Made by a program: the position numbers and the translations under genes. Shown in pieces: positions 60,398-64,000 of a stretch of DNA of 64,000 nucleotides. Numbering within the stretch: the stretch's first letter is position 1; each line of letters starts with the position of its first letter. This DNA comes from Strix aluco (taxonomy: Eukaryota; Chordata; Aves; Strigiformes; Strigidae): contig NC_133971.1 of the NCBI RefSeq assembly GCF_031877795.1, positions 16,020,825-16,084,824 of the forward strand. Reading direction: 5' to 3'. The notes below the pieces were generated by a model that saw only the letters and a program-made list of their open reading frames with translations, was not told the origin of the DNA and did no database searches.

Positions 60398-63300
60398 GAA
60401 CTAGTTTTTGCCTGACATGAAAAGCCAGTTATGTTCTTATCTGAAAAAAAATTCTCCCAACAATAATGTGGGACCAGCACTAGTGTGGTTTAAATGTCTG
60501 TGCCAATAATATTGGAATAGGGAGAAAATTCATTAAAAAGTTCAAGGTAGGGACTAATTTCCAGAACAAGATTATAGGAAAGCAAAACTCTGAAAGCAGA
60601 AAGTGCTTGCAATCCTCCCTGGATGTTCTCATGGTTATTACAGCTGATTTTCTCTGAGGGGTCTGCTCTAGAAAAGTGAATTTTTGATGGTACTAGGAAT
60701 GGAGCTGGATCAACACTACAGGAGCAGTGCAGGTTTCAGTGGGAGACAGCCTATTAAAAGCTGATGTAAATTAAGAGCCAGAGGCAGACCTTAAGGTACA
60801 ACTTGTTTAATTGTCTTTAAAACACAAGGAAATAAGGTGGTTGTTCCAAATTTGATGAACATCATAAATGGCCCAGAGACATGCTGCATGCATGTGCAAA
60901 CCAAGAACAGCTGAGATCGTGAGAGGAACAGGGAAAGCCAATGGGCATAATTTCCTCTTCACACCTTAGATTTTGCTTAGAATTTGGGGCTGTATGTTCT
61001 CTCTCTGTTTGGAGGAGAAACAGAACACACCACGCTGTGCAGACACACTCAAGGGTATCAGCAAGATACACCACCCTGCTGTGGTGCCTCCATCCCCCAC
61101 CTTGCCAGGGCTGGTGGTGCCAGGAGCTCCTGCTGCTGCCCTGCAAAGTACCTTGTCCAAGCTGTTGGCCAGTGGTGGGGTTTGTTCATGTCGAAGAATG
61201 TGATGGCCCCATGGGCTTCATGTTGGTCACCTGGCTCACACCAGGTCACACATTCTCCTGTCTCATACTGCAGCTCTACGTCACCTGGGATGTCAGAGGC
61301 TGAAAGGCTAGATATAAGCCTGGCACGGTGACAGAGAATACACTTGCACTTGTGTGTCCCTGGACACAGCTCAAACAACAGCAAAGTCCATTCTCCAGCC
61401 TTTGTCAGTGTTTGCTGTGGAGTGTTGTTCTGATCCCTGTTTCACTTCTTGCTGCTTTTATCCTTGCTTCTGCAGCTCCCAAGCATAACACTCTTGCAGC
61501 CTTTCAGTCCCTGCATTTGCAAGAAGGGACTCCCTCAGCTCCAGCAGACCTCATCGGGTCTCACTCTACAGCATGAGATTCTCTTTTGAAGTTGTGAATC
61601 ATTTCCCATGATTTTGCTATGGGAAGCCTGTTTTTTGTGGTTCATCAGTTAGTTCACTTTCAAGTCTGCTAATTAGATACACAGAAGTAGTCTGAATGGA
61701 ACTGGTTTCAGCACCTCTAGTGTGTAAAAACAAAGACATCAGATAGATGTCGGAAGAGAAGAAGTAGGAACAAGTGACTGCAGAACTATTACTCAACCAA
61801 TACACATCACAGTTAAAATATGTTATCAAAATTTGGAAATAAACTTGAATGAAATCACTGAAATGAGTTAAAATGGGTGAGTAAAAGTTTTGACAGATAG
61901 AAAGCCCACAAAGCAATTATCTACTTCGTCTATGCACCACTAAAAATAGCCATCATGTCTGCTGTGGAAAACAGAGCGATCATGCACAAATCCGCTGAGA
62001 AATTTACTGCTCTGTTGCCTTCTAAAAGAGTGAGTAATGTTTTATTGCTCTTACACATTTTCCAAGTACCCCTATAACAAAGCCTTGAAAGAACTGGTGT
62101 TATATTCACGGAGCTTCCTTCTTCTCTTCTCCCCATCATGCTGAACAATATTCCACCTTTGATTAGCGGGTCTTCTCTTTACTTCAAAGAGCCACATAAC
62201 ACTGTTTAAACCCTTTCTCAGCCAACAGAACACTGCACAGGTTGAATTCAAAGTCTCTAATTCCACTGAGATTTCTACATTTGTTATTCCTAAGTTTAAT
62301 AACATTTATATTGTACCTTCTAAGAGGCATATATCTCTGGGAAGTGAAATTCCTTTACAATCAGAACTATATGAATTTCTTTTATTTGCTTTTCAGATAT
62401 TTGACCAAGGACCCTGAGTTATGAAATGAAGAATGTCAGTGACTGAGACAATGTGCAATATTTTTTAATTTAAGCTTTTATTTCCTCTGCAAGTATTTTT
62501 CTGCCTTTTTTGCAGTGATTTTAGAATGAAAACAAATTTTACCTTTATGAAAGGCTTTTCCAAATCAACACTTGTGCCATTGTTTATAAGTTGTTTAAAA
62601 GTTCATCATCCCACTGGTATTTCCAGAGAAAGCAGGACAATACAGTGACACAAATGATGAGATGGGTATTAAATGAGATTTCAGATGTACTTCTGATAAT
62701 ACAAAGCACTGCCACCCCTGAACTAAAAAGCATGATAATGATATCACATCCTTCCTTGCTCTCTTTTTCTAGAGAACTTCTGTTTCTTGGGATAATTGCA
62801 GATACAAAAAGTTGGCAAGTTCTCAGGAGCAAGTAATTTCTACTATCTTGTTTCCATTGTGTTGAGCTGGGTGTTTCAATATGTTCATTTTGGTACAAAA
62901 GTGTAAGTATCCTTGTTTTCAGATAGAAAGAAGCAATCTCAAACACCTGAGGCTGTTAAGACTCCTTGAAGTCATACTGTGGCAGATGTATGGCAGAAAC
63001 TAGAATCATATCAGTAGTGACTGCTGCCTTAACTGTAGAGCCGTCTAATTATGGTACCTTCATTAATTACATACACATGTTGTGTCTTCTAGTGGTCACA
63101 GAAATTACAAGTATAACAGGCACTGATGTCTTTTATTCTAAGGGTTATCCAAGTAAAATTATGCCACTCAGAGCAAATGAACAATTACTACAAAGTATCT
63201 AGATTTTTTTGTCAGAGGACTGAGTCCAGGCATTCCCCATTCTTCATCCTTCAGTTCACTGTCAAGAGAAGTTTGTGGTAAAATGAAAGGCAGATGCTCT

Positions 63301-64000
63301 CACCATCTCCTCTAACAATGCATTCCCAGTGATGGGACAGGTCCAGTATGCTCGGCTGTTCTTGACTCACCTAACATGATGGGTTGCAGCTTGCGAGCTG
63401 CATCCCAGCCTCAGTCCTGCCCTCGATACCATACAGAAGTGCACTTGCAGCATCTTACAAGAGTATTCCTCACTGAGGAAAATGAAAGGCTGGTAAAAAA
63501 TGGTACAAATTGGACTCTGCCTTTGCTCAAAGGGTGGAGAAGAGTCATTCCTTACTTAAGGAACACATTTATTTCTTGAGTACACTCTTGTGAAGTGGCC
63601 TGAGTCACAATCCTCACCAGTACAAAGTTATTTGTAGCTACAATGGCCATGATAAACATGCATTAAGCTACAGCCAGACATTTGGAGGTGAAGCAACATT
63701 TCCATGATGGCAAACTTCATGGGGGCTTAGACGCTGCGAAAATAATGAGAAAAATCAGCTATTGCTGACAATAAACTTCTGCATGTCATACTATTTCAGA
63801 AACCTGGAGATTACAGGAGATAAACCACAACAGCTTTTCTTGTTCAGATAAGATTATGCTTCGAAGATTCGTTTTAACAATGGTTTAGAGCCAAGAAAAA
63901 TGAGGGAGACTGGAAGATATCATGAAAATATCCCGCTTCAAAAGGTACTCTCCAGGAGACCTGTATATCTCCTTAGCAATCTGCTTCCCTGATCCCAAGC
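60398..64000. other. Intergenic spacer to window end
   Basis: F2RL1 is expected somewhere upstream of S100Z, but no seven-helix receptor frame is seen. A GC-richer patch at 60940-61380 has overlapping frames of 94-120 codons on both strands, typical of chance. A 120-codon minus frame (62946-62584) in AT-rich DNA is unidentified. Confidence 0.5.

Noticed and set aside
60862-61384. Several 94-120 codon frames on both strands
   Set aside because: They overlap each other in many frames, which reflects local base composition and does not indicate coding.
62584-62946. 120-codon minus frame ending in WDDELLNNL
   Set aside because: No recognisable family and no splice or promoter context. I could not link it to F2RL1 or any neighbour.

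Overview
The window is vertebrate nuclear DNA, almost certainly from a bird. The sequence shows spliced genes with GT/AG introns, several CR1 LINE copies ending in the avian octamer ATTCTRTG, two short LTRs of avian endogenous retrovirus type, long AT-rich spacers and no long bacterial-style ORFs. I cannot name the species.

Two protein-coding genes can be reconstructed exon by exon, both on the minus strand. (1) CRHBP, corticotropin-releasing hormone-binding protein: seven coding exons between 34228 (ATG) and 25989 (stop). They join without a frame break into 322 codons plus stop, with all ten disulfide cysteines. A TATA box lies about 100 bp upstream of the ATG. (2) S100Z, an EF-hand calcium-binding protein of 99 residues: coding exons 49692-49552 and 48198-48040. 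The order S100Z then CRHBP on one strand is the conserved vertebrate arrangement (F2RL1-S100Z-CRHBP-AGGF1 in human 5q13). Neither AGGF1 (expected below 25 kb) nor F2RL1 (expected above 50 kb) could be found here.

Layout: 1-3.3 kb, spacer. 3.3-5.8 kb, a 5'-truncated, frameshifted CR1 (+). 8.1-10.45 kb, an old CR1 tail followed by a direct repeat and a matching inverted-repeat pair. 10.4-25.4 kb, long spacer with one CR1 tail near 22.3 kb. 25.5-34.3 kb, CRHBP. 34.4-46.9 kb, spacer with a CR1 3' fragment near 40.3 kb. 46.9-49.7 kb, S100Z, with a CR1 tail in its intron. 52.4 kb, solo LTR with a 5-bp target duplication. 53.6-53.9 kb, old CR1 (-). 56.1-57.3 kb, young CR1 (-) with an uninterrupted reverse-transcriptase fragment. 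58.6-59.8 kb, very old LINE (+). 60.06-60.39 kb, second solo LTR with a 6-bp target duplication. The rest is unannotated spacer.

The two genes are neighbours by ancient synteny and do not form an operon or pathway: CRHBP is a secreted neuroendocrine binding protein, S100Z an intracellular calcium sensor. I found no convincing undescribed system. The most informative anomalies are the two clean solo LTRs, the inverted young-CR1 pair flanking the gene block, and the unidentified inverted repeat at 8.5/10.4 kb.
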